DNA of 64,000 nt, taken from positions 441,875,502 to 441,939,501 of the forward strand of contig OZ010794.1 of NCBI GenBank assembly GCA_963932465.1, given 5' to 3'. Each line of letters opens with the position of its first letter. Within the stretch, counting starts at the first letter, position 1. This stretch comes from Maratus speciosus (Eukaryota; Arthropoda; Arachnida; Araneae; Salticidae). The notes beneath the pieces were generated by a model. The model was not told the origin of the DNA. It did not search any database and saw only the letters and a list, made by a program, of their open reading frames with translations. Positions 34,418 through 46,540 of this stretch are shown here, piece after piece. The position numbers and the translations under genes are program-made.

Positions 34418-35967
34418 CCTTTTTACTTTCTTCTATCTTCAATAGAAGAAAGTATTGTAATCGAAATTTTTTTCGACTTCTGGTTTTCGACGGATTTACA
34501 CGTTTTAGGGGTCAGAGACCCCCAAAAACATGTTAATAGAAAATGTCTGTCTGTCCGTGTGTCCGTCTGTCGGTGAGCCGTCTGTCTGTCGCCATTGTAC
34601 CATCAAAAAGTGTATGAAGTTATGCATAGAATTGAACCAAATTTTTATTTTAAGTTTTTGGCTATGGCAAGCAGATCCTCCCTGGATTTGGAAAAAATTC
34701 GCCAGTAGGGGGCGCTATAATAGCGATTTTTGTGCAATTATTTTTAAGCAAATGATTTTTGTGCAAAGAATATTGTACCATCCAAAAGTATATGAAGTTA
34801 TGGATAGAATTGAACCAAATTTTTATTTTAAGTTTTTGGATATGGCAGGTAGGTTCTCCCTGAATTTGAAAAAAATTCGCCGGTAGGGGGCGCTGTTACT
34901 GCGTATTTGTGCGATTTTGAATATTGTACCATCCAAAAGTGTATGAAGTTGTGCACAAAATTTAATCAAATTTTTATTTTAAGTTTTTGTCTTTGGCAGG
35001 TACGTCCTCCCTGAATTTGGAAAAAAATTCGCCGGTAGGGGGCGATGTAACAGCGATTTCTGTGCAATTTTGAATATTGTACCATGCAAAAGTGTATGAA
35101 GTTATGCATAGAATTGAACCAAATTTTTATTTTAAGTTTATGGATATGACAAGCAGATCCTCCCTGAATTTGGAAAAAATTCGCCGCTAGGGGGCGCTGT
35201 AATAGAGATTTTGCATATTGTATCATCGAAAAGTGTATGAAGTTATGCATGGAACTGAACCAAATTTTTATTTTAAGTTCTTTGCTATGGCAAGCAGGTC
35301 CTTCCTTAATTTGGAAAAAAATCGCTGGTAGGGGGCGCTGTAATAGCGATTTTTGTGCCATTTTGAATATTGTACCATCGAAAAGTGTATGAAGTTATGC
35401 ATAGAATTGAGCCAAATTTTTTGTGTTTCTTTTTGGTCATGGCATGAAGGCCCTGCCTGAATTTGGAAAAATTCCGCTGGAAGGGGGCGCTATAATTACG
35501 ATGTCTGTACCATTTTCTTCATTGTACAGTCGAAAAGTGTATAAAATTATGCATACAATTAAACCAAATGTTTTGTGCATGTTTTTGGCTTTGGCCAACA
35601 GGTCCTCCTTGAATTTGGAAATATCGCGCGGTAAAGGGGCTCAGTGGTAGCGATTTTTGTATACTTTTCTTGATTTTTCGTAGTTCTATTGTCCATCGGC
35701 GGCTCGTGCAAAGGCGGGAACTCACTTCCTGCTAAGCCGGCTATTCGCAAACATCTGATAACAAAAGAATAAGGAAAAACTATTAATTTAACCAAATATC
35801 ATGATACAGATTAACTCGTTTTTAGTTCATTTAATTGACTGAATTGAAAATCAAAGTTGGTATAGCAATGAACTAATAATATTGAAGTATTAACATGTGT
35901 AACTAGTTTTTGAAATATTAAGATGCATAAGATAGAAGAAAGTTTTGGGATTAGCACATCCAACTAG
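34418..35967 (-). mobile_element. Array element family E, copy E3 with a different array
   Basis: On the minus strand it starts at a CTAG terminus (35964-35967), has the sub-terminal ACTTTCTTCTATCTT, then about seven ~150-bp monomers (TGTATGAAGTTATGCATAGA, GTAGGGGGCGCTGTAA words), a CAGA-type microsatellite (34545-34590), the same spacer as E1/E2/E4 (TCGACTTCTGGTTTTCGACGG region), a hairpin (34425-34455) and AAAAAGG. The monomers bear no visible relation to those of E1, E2 and E4. Confidence 0.8.
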
Positions 35968-35999
35968 TTTTTATTAAAATTAAAATAAATAATATAAAA

Positions 36000-38900
36000 A
36001 AGGAAAAGTGACCAGTTAAACTAATGGAATTGACTTCACATGCTATTCACACTAATCGTATATTATACTCTTATTTCAAAGAATAATGACCTTCGAAAAA
36101 TAAATTAAGGGGGGGGGGGATTAGCCCCGCCCGTTCCCCTCTTTATACTTAACAAATGAGCCTCGAAATCTCATCAGGGAAGCGTCTTATCAGAATAAAC
36201 CGGTATACCTAATTTCAAGCAAATTGGGTAGAAAATCGATTTATCTAAAGTAAGGAGTGTATTAGCACCCCGTTCCCCCCCTATATACTTAACCAATAAA
36301 CCTCCAAATGTAATCAGGAAAGCGCCTTATCAGAATAAACCGGTATACCAAATTCGAAGCAAATCGGATAGAATAACCCATTTATCTAAATTGAGGGGGT
36401 ATTAGCCCCCCGTTCCCCCACTTTATACTTAACCAATGAACCTCCAAATCTAATCAGAGAAGCAGCTTATCAGAATGAACATAGAAAAAAAAATTTAAAC
36501 AAATCGGATAGAAAAAAACATTTATCAAAATTATAGGGGAAATTAGCCACCCGTTCTCCTCTTTATACTTAAACAATGGACCCCCAAATCTAATCAGGGA
36601 CGCGTCTTATCAGAATAAATCGGTACGCCAAATTTGAAGCAAATCGGATAATTCTGTATGAAAAATACATTTATCTATATTAAAGGGGGGAATAAGACCC
36701 CCGTTCCTCCTCTTCATACTTAACAAATGAACCTCGAAATCTAATCAGTTAAGTGCCTTATCACAATAAACCGGTATACCAAATTAGAAGCAAATCGGAT
36801 AATTCTGCATGAAAAACCCATTTATCTAAATTAAGGGGTGATTAGCCCCCCGTACCTCCTCTTTTATACTTAACCAATGAACATTCAAATCTAATCAGGG
36901 AAGCGCCTTATCAGAATAAACCAGTATACCAAATTAGAAAGACAATCGGATAATTCTGCATGATAAAACCATTATCTAAGTTAAGGAGGGGTATAAGCCC
37001 CCGTTCCCCCTTTTCAGAATGAACCTAGAAAAGAAATTTGAATCAAATCGGATATTTCTATCGACGTTACATACATACATGCATGCATACATACATACAT
37101 ACAGAACCTGCGGGCACATGAGCTCTCGCGCTTTAATAGCATATGAGCTAAAAAAAGAAAAGTGCCCAGTTAAACTGATGTCATTGAGCTCACAGGCTAT
37201 TCACACTAATTGTATATTATACTCTTATTTCAAAGAATAATGACCTACGAAAAATAAATTAAGGGGGGATTACCTCCCCCCTTTCCCCTTTTTATACTTA
37301 ACAAATGAGCTTCCAAATCTCATCAGGGAAGCACCTTATCAGAATAAACCGGTATACCAAATTTGAAGCAAAACGGATAGAAAAACCCATTTATCTAAAT
37401 TAAAATTAAAGGGGAATTAGCACCCCATTCGCACCCCTTTATACTTAACCAATGAACCTCCGAATCTAATCAGGGAAGCGCCTTATCACCTTATCAGAAT
37501 GAACCTAGAAAAAGAAATTGAAGCAAATCGGATAGAAAAACCCATTTAACTATATGAAAGGGGCTATTAGCCCCCCGTACCCCTCCTTTATACTTAAACA
37601 ATGAACCTCCAAATCTAATCAGGTAAGTGTCTTATCAGAATTAACTAGTATACCAAATATGGAGCAAATCTGATAATTCAGCATGAAAAACCCATTTATA
37701 TAAAGGGGGGTATTAGCCCCCTAGCCCCTCCCACTTTATACTTAACCAATGAGCCCTAAAACTAATAAGGGAAGTGCCTTTTCAGAATGAACCTAGAAAA
37801 CAAAATTTAAGCACATCGGATATTTCTATCAAGAGTTATCGCGTTACGTACATACATACATACATACGCACATACATACATACATACATACATACGTACA
37901 TGCAGAACTTGCGGACACAGTAGCTCCCAAACTTTGACAGACAATGAGCTAAATAAAAAGAGAAGTGCCGAGCTAAACTGATAGCATTGGGCTCACAGGC
38001 TATCCACACTAATTGTGTATTATACTCTTATTTCAAAGAATAATGCTCCTGAAAAAATAACTGAGGTGAGCCCCCGTTTATACTTAATCAAAGGACCCCC
38101 AAATCTAATCTGGGAAGCTCGTTAACATAATAAACCGGTATACCAAATTTGAAGCAAATCAGATAATTCTGCATGAAAAAACCATATCGCTAAATTAAGG
38201 GGGAGTCTAACCCCCCCCCCTTTCCCACCTTTATACTTAACTAATTTACCTCCAAATCTAGTCAGGAAAGCTCCTTATCAGAATGAACATAGAAAAAAAA
38301 ATAAAGTAAATTGGATAATTCTGCTTGAAAGCCCGTTTATCTAAATTAAGGGGAGGGGACTTGCCCCCTTTCTCCCCCGTTTATACTTAACCAATGAACT
38401 TCCAAAACTTATGAAGGAAGCGCCATATAGGAATAAACCGGTATATAAAATTCGAAGAAAATCGAATAATTCTGCGGGAAAAACCCATTTATCTAAATTA
38501 AAGGGGGGGATTAGCCCCCACTCCCCTTCTTTATACTTAACCAATATACCTCCAAGTTTAATCAGGGCAGCTCATTAACATAATAAACCGGTATACCAAA
38601 TTTGGAGCATATCGAATAACTCTGCATCGAAAACCCATTTATTTAAATTAAGGGGGGGGCGTCTAGCCCCCCTTTATACATAACCAATAAACCCCAAATT
38701 TAATCAAGGAAGCTCCTTAACATAATAAAACGGTATACCAAATTTGGAGCAAATCGAATAATTCTGTTTGAAAAAACAATTTATCTAAATTAAGGGGGGG
38801 TCTAGCCCCCCTTTCCCCCTTTATACTTAACCAATAAACTCCAAATTTAATCAGGGAAGCTCCTTAACATAATAAAACGGTATGCCAAATTTGGAGCAAA

Positions 38901-40579
38901 TCGAATAATTCTGCATGAACAACCCATTTATCTGAATTAGGGGGGGGCTATCCCCCTTTCCCCCTTTATACTTAACCAATGAGCCCCAAAACTAATCAAG
39001 GAAGCGCCTTATCAGAATGAACCTAGATAAAAAAAATTTGAAGCAAATCGAATGTGTCTATGAAGAGTTATCGCTTTACGTACATACAAACATACATACA
39101 TACAGAACCGGAGGGCAAATTAGCTCTCACTCAGGCTTTGATAGCCTGTGACCTAAAAAAAGAAAAGTGCCCAGTTAAACTGGTGTAATTGAGCTCAGAG
39201 GCTATTCACACTAATTGTATATTATACTCTTATTTCAAAGAATAATGACCATCGAAAAATAAATTAAGGGGAGGATGAGATCCGCCCTTTCCCCTCTTTA
39301 TACTTAACCAATGAGCCTCCAAATCTCATCGCCTTATCAGAATAAACCGGTATACCAAATTCGAAGCAAATTGGATAGAAAAACACATTTATCTAAATTA
39401 AGGCGGGTATTAAACTCCGTTCTCCGCCTTTATACTTAAACAATGAACTTCCAAACCTAATCAAGGAAGCGCCTTCTCAGAATTAACCGATATACGAAAT
39501 TTGAAGTAAATCTGATAATTCTTAATGAAAAACCCATTTATCTAAGTTAACTGGGGGATTAGCCCCCCGTTCTCCCCTTTATACTCAACCAATGAACCCC
39601 CAAATCTAATCAGGGAAGCGCCTTATCAGAATGAACCTAGAAAAAAAAATTTGAAACAAATCGGATATTTCTATCAAGAGTTATCGCGTTACGTACATAC
39701 ATACAGAACCTGCGGACACATTAGCTCTCAGGATTTGCTAAAATGTGAGCTAAAAAGGGAATGTTTAATAAAATAGCTAGTGTCGGGACATCTACAAATA
39801 AACTGCTTTCATTTGAAATATGTATGTTAAAATTGATTCAGTAAAAATCTCAAGGAAGAGGACTAAATAAAAAAGAAAACTGCCCAGTTAAACTGATGGT
39901 ATTGAGCTCAGAGGCTAAAGAATAATGCCCTCGAAAAATAAATAAAGGGGGGGGGACCCCCCCGTTTCCCCTCTTTATATTTAACCAATGAGCCTCCAAA
40001 TGTAATCAGGGAAGCGCCTTATCGAAATAAACCGGTATACCAAATTTGAAGCAAATCGGATAGAAAAACTCTTTTATCTAAATTAAGGGGGTATTAGCCC
40101 CTCGTTCCCTCCTTTATATCTAACCAATGAACTTCCAAATTTAATCAGGGAAGCGCCTTATCAGAATAAACCGGTATACCAAATTTGAAGCAAATCGGAT
40201 AGAAAAAAACCATTTATCTGAATTAAGGGGGGGTTAGCTTCACGTTCCCCCCTTTAGACTTAAACAATGAACCTTCAAATTTAATCAGGGAAACTCGTTA
40301 TCAGAATTATCCGGTATACCAAAATGTGAAGAAAATCTGATAATTCTGCATGAAAAACGCAATTCTCTTAGTTAAAGGGAGGGATTAGCCTCCGTTCCCG
40401 CCCTTTGTACTTAACCAATGAATCCCCAAAACTAATCAGGGAAGCGCCTTATCATGATGAACATAGAAAAAAAAATTGAAGCAAATCGGACATTTCTATC
40501 AAGAGTTATCGCATTAGGTACATACATACATACCTACATACAGAACCGGCGGCACATAAGCAGCCTATGAGCTAAAAAC
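36000..40579 (+). repeat. Array family S: five head-to-tail composite units
   Basis: Five units begin near 36000, 37157, 37960, 39162 and 39872, each with GTGCCCAGTTAAACTGATG-like and GAGCTCACAGGCTATTC-like 5' words. Each has a variable number of ~133-145-bp monomers (TTTATACTTAACCAATGAAC, AACCGGTATACCAAATTT, GAAGCAAATCGGATA), a CATA microsatellite, a hairpin (TAGCTCTCA with TGTGAGCTA in unit 4) and CTAAAAA. Units follow each other directly except for a ~110-bp spacer before unit 5. G and C runs of 5-9 bases recur in every monomer. Confidence 0.82.
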
Positions 40580-41223
40580 CAGCCTAAATATCTCGAATCG
40601 AAATTATGCTTACCATGGCTCCATCTTATCACCGATTTGTAAGATGGATGGGTTTGCACCGGAATCGTTACACAGAGTTTATATTTTAATATATTTAGAT
40701 ACTTTTTTTCCCTGAAAAATTTACGCAAAAGAAAATTATGTCATATTCAGAAAAATATCTTCTTTATTAAAATAAATTAAACTTTTTATTATTAATAATT
40801 AAAATGACCAAATTTTCATGTTTGTTTTTTTATTCATATTAGAATAGTACTAATATTAATACAATGAGTAATCTAATTTTTTTAATTCATAATTTCAAAT
40901 TAAATTTAATAAAACAAAATTACATATAAATAGTATGTCCTATAAGTTTTTAATCGTCCATGGTTTCATTTATGTGCATGTGATTAAACTTTTTTTTCTC
41001 TCTCTTTGATATTCACGTTCACTAAATACTAAAGAAATATTTTGTATATTTTTAATTCCATTTTAATTATTTCAAATATTGTCTATCCTCGTATACAAAG
41101 GAATTGATTAATGATAAATCTTCATATGAAACCTCCACCAAATTTTATCGTGCCATCTTAAACTTTGAATTTTTTTTTCCATATAAACTTTGCTAATTGT
41201 GTCCATGATAATTATTGAGCATT
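40580..41223. other. AT-rich spacer before the candidate exon
   Basis: This stretch is AT-rich with short frames only. If the segment at 41224 is an internal or first exon, this would hold its promoter or upstream intron, but no clear TATA box, acceptor or CpG-rich region stands out. Confidence 0.4.
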
Positions 41224-41448
41224 ATGAATCAAAGTACTAACGTTACTACAACTAAAAGAATCGCCAATGCTATCATGGCCTTACATCGGAATAATGTAGA
41301 ATTCACACGCTCGGATTTGAAACAGAAGTTGATGTCTCAAGGGAATGATGTCCAAGAGATTAGCAAAGTCATCAGCAATGTACTGAGAAGCTGGGTTTCT
41401 TCTGGTAAATTAAAGAAAACTGAAGTAAATTCAGTAATCATATATAAG
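41224..41448 (+). CDS. Candidate exon of an unidentified protein
   Basis: From the ATG at 41224 a 75-codon open segment (MNQSTNVTTTKRIANAIMAL..., with FTRSDLKQKLMSQGNDVQE and VISNVLRSWVSSGKLKKTEV) has balanced codon use and amphipathic helices, unlike the low-complexity frames elsewhere. It runs into a good splice-donor sequence, AAG|GTAAGAG, at 41448/41449, after which the frame becomes AT-rich and ends. The helix pattern suggests a small winged-helix or similar DNA-binding fold, but I do not recognise the family. It could be a host exon or part of a domesticated or viral gene. Confidence 0.45.
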
Positions 41449-41783
41449 GTAAGAGACATTTTATTCGTTACTTATGTATTTATTCGTTATTTATCCATTA
41501 TTCGGGCCAGGTAGTTAAATCGTTAAAAATGGCGGTCATCGACAAGTTAGTTCATCGTTGTCAAATTCTATATGATAAATTCATAACATTGTTAAAAATT
41601 ATAAATAATATAAAAGCAATCTAAAATAACAATAATTTTGTCTACATTTAGTAAATACATAACATCAAATTGACCGGTTTCAGCAACAAACGATATTTTT
41701 CTAATGGTTTCTTATGCCCACCAGAATGAATATATTGTAAATATAGTACATCAATGAATATAATATAGTATTACATTTATATA

Positions 41784-42404
41784 CCGGGTGTCCTAAAAAG
41801 AACTGACTGATTTTAAAATTCAATAACTCGCAAACGGTGACAGATATTTAAAAAATTCTTGCAGGAGGGTTATATATAATGTCAGGAGTTTTTTTTCAGT
41901 GATTCTCGAATTTACTTCGAATTACAAACAATAGATGACGCTGCAAGTAATAAGCGCTAAATTCAAGCCGTATATTTTGGCCTTTCTCTTCTTCCATGCC
42001 AAAAAAGGAGATTAAAATGTATTGAGTGGGTCCCGAAGTACCAAAAATCGGCCCTGCATGTAGTACATATTGCTCGCACCGCCATCTATTGTTTGTAATT
42101 CGAACTAAATTCGAGAATAACAGTAAAAAAAAACGGTACTTTTCGGTTAACCGGGCGCCAGTGCTTTATACATATATAGAAGCTATATGTATACATATAT
42201 ATATGTGTGTGTATATATACATATATATGTATATATAGATATAAATACATATGTATATATAACACTGGCGCCCGGCTAACCGAAAAGTACCAAAAAAGCT
42301 CCTGACATCAAACATAACGCTCCTGGAAGAATTTTTTAAATATCTATCACCGTTTGCAAGTTATTGAATTTTAAAAATCAGTCAGTCCTTTTTAAGACAC
42401 ATAT
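41784..42404. mobile_element. Mariner-like foldback element with a nested MITE
   Basis: It starts CCGGGTGTCCTAAAAAG after TA; the right end is the inverted partner, slightly worn (AAGGACTGACTG inverted, ending near 42404). The arms are inverted over at least 90 bp outside and again in a middle region around 41890-42130. The right inner arm is interrupted by MITE H3 (42135-42291). A half copy lies at 15476-15740. It is non-coding. Confidence 0.78.
42135..42291. mobile_element. MITE family H3 (157 bp)
   Basis: Inverted ends GGTACTTTTCGGTTAACCGG and partner enclose an AT/GT microsatellite (about 42172-42260). The flanks AAAAAAAC and AAAAAAGC form an imperfect 8-bp duplication. The intact opposite arm of the host foldback provides the empty-site sequence and confirms the borders. 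Confidence 0.8.
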
Positions 42405-42572
42405 ATGCTATATCATATTATATAGTTATACGCAAAGTTCTCGCTGGCTTTTGACAAATATCAGCGATTTGGCGAATAAGAAATAAAAAACAGTAGCCAA
42501 ATGAAAAATAAGTTAGCAAAATATATTCGGCGGGAAACACTGAAAAACCTATTTTTAACTCCTTATTTTATC

Positions 42573-43405
42573 CCTTTTTACTTTCTTCTATCTTTACAAG
42601 AAGAAAGTATTGGATTCGTGAAAATTTTCGACTTCCGATTTTCGACGGAATTTCTATGTTTTAGAGTGAACACGATTTGATGTTTTTTAGAAAATGTGTC
42701 TGTCACTCTGTGAGTCTGTATGTGACAAAAATTTTGTGGGCGCTCTATCTCAAGAACTAATGCACGGAATTTCACAAAACTTTAGATTCAGTTAGACCTT
42801 GATATTAACTTGTCCTGATTAGTTTTTGGTGTAAATCGCCCAAAAGGTGGTGCTGCTAGGCGCCATTTCTGCAACAGCTATATCGCAAGAACTAGTGCAC
42901 GAATTTTCATCAAACTTCAGATTCAGTTAGTCCAGGATATAGTTTGATGCTGATTACTTTTTAGTGTAAATCGCCCAACAGGCGGCTCTGTTATGCTGCA
43001 TTATTCATGATTGTCGCAATACCTCTAACTCAAGAAAAAATGCACGAATTTTCATCAAACTTCAGATTCAATTAGTCCCTGATATAAATTAGCGCTGTTT
43101 AATTTTTGTTGTAAATCGCCCAACAGGTGGCGCTGCTGTGCTGCAATTTTCACGATTTCCGCAATAGCTGCATCTCAAGAACTAATACAGGAATTTTCAT
43201 CAAGCTTCAAATTCAGTTACTTCCTGGTATATTTTGGTCCTAATTAGTTTTTGGTGTAAATCGTCCAACAGGTAGCGCTGCTATGCAGAATTTTTTACAA
43301 TTTCCGTAATAGCTCTATCTAAAAAACTAACTCTCGGATTTTGATCAAACTTCAGATTCAGTTAGTAGTTGTCAAAGTTGTTGATAATTAGATTTTGGTG
43401 TAAAA
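42573..43405 (-). mobile_element. Array element family E, copy E4 (5' end lost)
   Basis: It has the E-family 3' end (CCTTTTT and hairpin ACTTTCTTCT with AGAAGAAAGT, 42573-42610 on the plus strand), spacer, CAGA-type microsatellite (about 42695-42725) and about four and a half ~150-bp monomers of the E1/E2 kind. At 43405 it stops abruptly against MITE H1, so its 5' part was removed or displaced. Confidence 0.78.
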
Positions 43406-43409
43406 TCAT

Positions 43410-44048
43410 CGGTACTACTTAGTTGTCCGGTACAGATGTCGGTACAGATAAAATCGGTACAGATGTCATATTCGCCCCATATTGGCGCGATTTTTTTCTG
43501 TCGCCAATATCATATAGGCAACGGGTACTTAACTTGCGCCAAAGGGCTTGATGGGGTAACCCGGATTATGTTGTTTATGCTGTTGATGTTTTCGCCAAAT
43601 TGGCAACCGAAAAAAATCGCGCCAATATGGGGCGAATATGACATCTGTTCCCAAAAATCTATCGCCAAACTATAAGATTAAATGACAATAATGGTTCATC
43701 GCAAATGTCAACTTCACTTGATTTTAAGCAAGTTACACGTATTTGCGTCATCAAGTGATTTTTATTTCAACGTTTTATCTGTATTTTTATTAATGTTATA
43801 CTAATTTATTTGTTCTTTCGTTATTTAAAATCAAAATTATGTCAATTTGTATAATTTGGCTAGTAGTTTGACGATTTATATAATTTGGCGAAATTGGTCG
43901 ACGGGATAACTAAGTAGTACCGTTTATTAATTTATTTGTTCTTTCGTTAATCAAAATAAAAATTATGTCAATTTGTATAATTTGGCGAATAGTTTGGGGA
44001 TTTGTATAATTTGGCGAAATTGGTCGACGGGATAACCAAGTAGTGCCG
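43410..44048. mobile_element. MITE H1 copy with nested H2 and duplicated right end
   Basis: The left end GGTACTACTTAGTTGTCC is followed at once by a GGTACAGATGTC repeat and MITE H2 (43456-43651). The H1 interior and a right end (GTCGACGGGATAACTAAG, to about 43920) follow, and then a second copy of the right end to about 44048. The interior matches 47047-47330 and 62122-62416. It is non-coding. Confidence 0.72.
43456..43651. mobile_element. MITE family H2, nested copy
   Basis: Inverted ends GGTACAGATGTCATATTCG and partner enclose about 110 bp that is the inverse of the centre of the copy at 52732-52938. The flanks ATAAAATC and CAAAAATC are a poor 8-bp match. Confidence 0.75.
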
Positions 44049-45370
44049 ATTTATTTTATTGCTGGCATTTCGTTTCTTTTCACAGTTAATTTTCTGTTAC
44101 AGTATTAATTTAACATCTTTCCTTCAATTTTTTAAATGCACAGTTTCATATATTTATTTGTTGGTCTATCATTTGTTATATTTTTGAAGTGGTGAGGGAC
44201 CACTTCAGTTTAAGATACTTTAGACGCAAGCTTCACTGTTTTTTCATTTAAAGTTTGTATGTATTAATCCATGATAGTTTCATAATTGGGCGGGCATGAT
44301 TTGGTGCGTAATTAATTTCCTTGTCGTTACTCACATATGTTATGTAAGTTTTACAAAAATTTATCAAAGTATTTTAGGAAAAGTTTGAATACGGATAGAT
44401 AAAGAAAAAAACAGACTGAAAAGTCATAAACACTTTTTAAAAATTAGGAAATATAAAAACAGTTTAATAATCATTTAAATTTATACATGTCCCTCAGCTT
44501 TTCCCCAAAAAACCATATTCTTGTCATTCTACGATTTTGGTGTTTGCAAATCCTGGTTTCGGAATTCTTTCTTTATCAGACCTACAACCAATTGGCTTGG
44601 TAAGTGTAGTTTGCGCAAAACTAAATTTATTTTTAAATCGTATACTTGATACGACATTCTTCCAGCATCGCGTTTGTTGCAGCTATTTTTGACTGTGGAG
44701 CACGTTATAGAAAATTAGCTAATACTACATTATATAATAATAAATCGGTAATTTTCAAGTGTAGGGGAGCTTTGGCGATAGAAGGAAATTTCGCAACGTA
44801 ATTTCTGGAAGCATATCCACTGCTTCATATAAAGAAGCAATATTTATACAATTTATTTAATATAAAAAAGCAATTTATCTATTTTTATATACAGACATAA
44901 ATAAATTGTATATAAAATACAATAATTATATCTATAAATTAAATTTATACATATGAATTCTTATAAAACACGCTATCAGTTCATAAATTTTGTTCTCATA
45001 ACTGTTTATATCATTTGGCAACAAATCACACCTTCTGCACCCCGAATTGTGCCAAGATTAAAAAACGCAACAACAACCTCTATACTGAAATCTTAATAAA
45101 ACCAATAAATATTGCATTTAAATCTTCCTTTTGAACATTTTTCACATTTTTGAAATCCAGAAATTAATTGTGCAAAATAATTTATTTTTTACGTATTTAT
45201 TTAAGAGGAATTCGAAAAGTATTTTTTACAATTTTTTCAATAACACAATATTTTTCAATGAATTTGTTTATGCAGTATTACCAGTAGTATGCACCAAGTG
45301 GCGTAACTTTCCGGACTAAGTCAGTTAATAAGTTGGCAATTACTGCGTACAATTTCACCCATAGACTTTC
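44049..45370. other. AT-rich stretch without recognisable features
   Basis: No coding frame of note, no tandem repeat and no terminal inverted repeats seen. A short worn patch at 44500-44800 has mixed composition but nothing that can be named. Confidence 0.5.
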
Positions 45371-45700
45371 TCTGGATTGTCAAGTCTATTATATGATAAG
45401 GGAGTCTTGGTTCGTGCATTACGAAATGATGGATGTGCGGTTGCGTGTGAAACATTGCAAAGAAAAGCAAAATGTTCCAAAAGAAAAGTTCAAAGCTATT
45501 CGTGGATGGTTAAGTGGATTATGCGGCTAAACGACTTAATAATCAGAAGAGGAACAAGTGTTGCCACATGATTTTATGGACAAAATTGTACTTTTTCACA
45601 AGTACGTTATCCGACTTCGCCAAAGAATGAATTATCTCTGATCGGGGCTTCCGTTCACTTAAGATCAACTTAGAGACTGGACTTTACCCACGAATGGCAA
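45371..45700 (+). pseudogene. Decayed pogo-like transposase fragment
   Basis: Across two frames the plus strand reads FKAIRGWLSG, then WMVKWIMRLNDLIIRRGTSV, then LPHDFMDKIVLFHKYVIRL and LSLIGAS. This series corresponds to the second helix-turn-helix (CENP-B type) and the start of the DDE domain of pogo-like transposases, where GW...RF/WMKRN.LSxRRRTS is followed by FxxKLxxFxxxVIxLR and the PLSxIGNxDQTP block. Frameshifts and stops break it and the aspartate motif is lost. A related N-terminal piece lies at 54250-54470 in the opposite orientation. Confidence 0.6.
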
Positions 45701-46330
45701 CAGCCACGCCTATGCGGGAATTTTCCCTCCGAAAAAGACTGTTTATCGGACGAAGAGGAAGCAGTGTTAAAATGTTTTTCACGCCTATAGAGCAGTTCAC
45801 ATCACGTGACTTTTACCGGAGAACAATGAGAAAAGCTGTAGGACACACAAATAGAAAAAGCATTGATAAAGGTAGCGATAGCTGTTCTACAGCAGCACCG
45901 AAAACCTGTTCGTGATGTCACCTTGCACAGATCTATTGGTGTTTTTCTTTAGTTTACCCGCGGCTGGCGTCACATGGGTAAAGTCCCTTACGATAAGATT
46001 TAAGATGTACCGTAATCCCAGCCTCACTGAAGATCAACTTAGGTACTTACGATGTAAACAAAACGTAAACGGCATTGCAGTACCTCGCGATCTTACGACA
46101 GCTTGGAAGCAGCCGTAAGATTAAGCGCAAATTGATGCGCGCGCAACCACAACAAATGTAACTGCGGCTTCTGATTGGCTGACTCAGAAGGACTTACGCC
46201 GAAGCACGAGGACTTACGCTGAGGCACCGTAATACCAAATTACGATCGATTGCATGAACGCCCATCCTACGATCGAGCGTAAGGTTTAAGATAGCGAGGC
46301 ACCGTAATCCCAGCCCAAGCCGCTAATCGC
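45701..46330. other. Mixed-composition region, origin unclear
   Basis: It is GC-richer than its surroundings. A direct repeat containing ACCGTAATCCCAGCC occurs at about 46010 and 46305, and ACTTACG/CGTAAG words recur several times (46050-46290). These suggest an eroded transposon, but no termini were recognised. Open frames at 45694-46118 show no family features. Confidence 0.4.
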
Positions 46331-46540
46331 TTAAGGCGCGCCACACACCAGGGAGACATGCAACAAAAAAGCGTGAGGCATGCGACAAATTCACCCTGTT
46401 AACAAAGAAAAAACCGGTTTGAACAGCAGAATTTGCCTCATGTCTCACAATTATTGTCGTATGTCTCTCTGGTGTGTGGCGCGCCTAAGAGTGTAGAAGG
46501 TCTGTGGCTTCGACTCCCGCTGGCTCCATTCCACACTCTT
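46300..46540 (+). mobile_element. tRNA-derived SINE-like sequence (split by a MITE)
   Basis: At 46318-46331 the words AAGCCGCTAATCGCT resemble a tRNA A box region, and after the MITE at 46335-46485 follows GAGTGTAGAAGG... and GGCTTCGACTCCCGC, which resembles a B box. The sequence then reads CTGGCTCCA like a tRNA acceptor end. The parts become contiguous when the MITE and one TAA are removed. The 5' acceptor partner is not clear, so this is tentative. Confidence 0.42.
46335..46485. mobile_element. Harbinger-like MITE (151 bp, TAA target site)
   Basis: Inverted ends GGCGCGCCACACACCAG and partner are flanked by TAA on both sides (46332-46334 and 46486-46488). A three-base TWA-type target fits PIF/Harbinger. 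The inner arms (GAGACATG, CATGTCTC words) are also inverted. It is non-coding. Confidence 0.82.

Noticed and set aside
42172..42260. AT/GT microsatellite as an origin or regulatory element
   Set aside because: It is the centre of MITE H3; no independent evidence.
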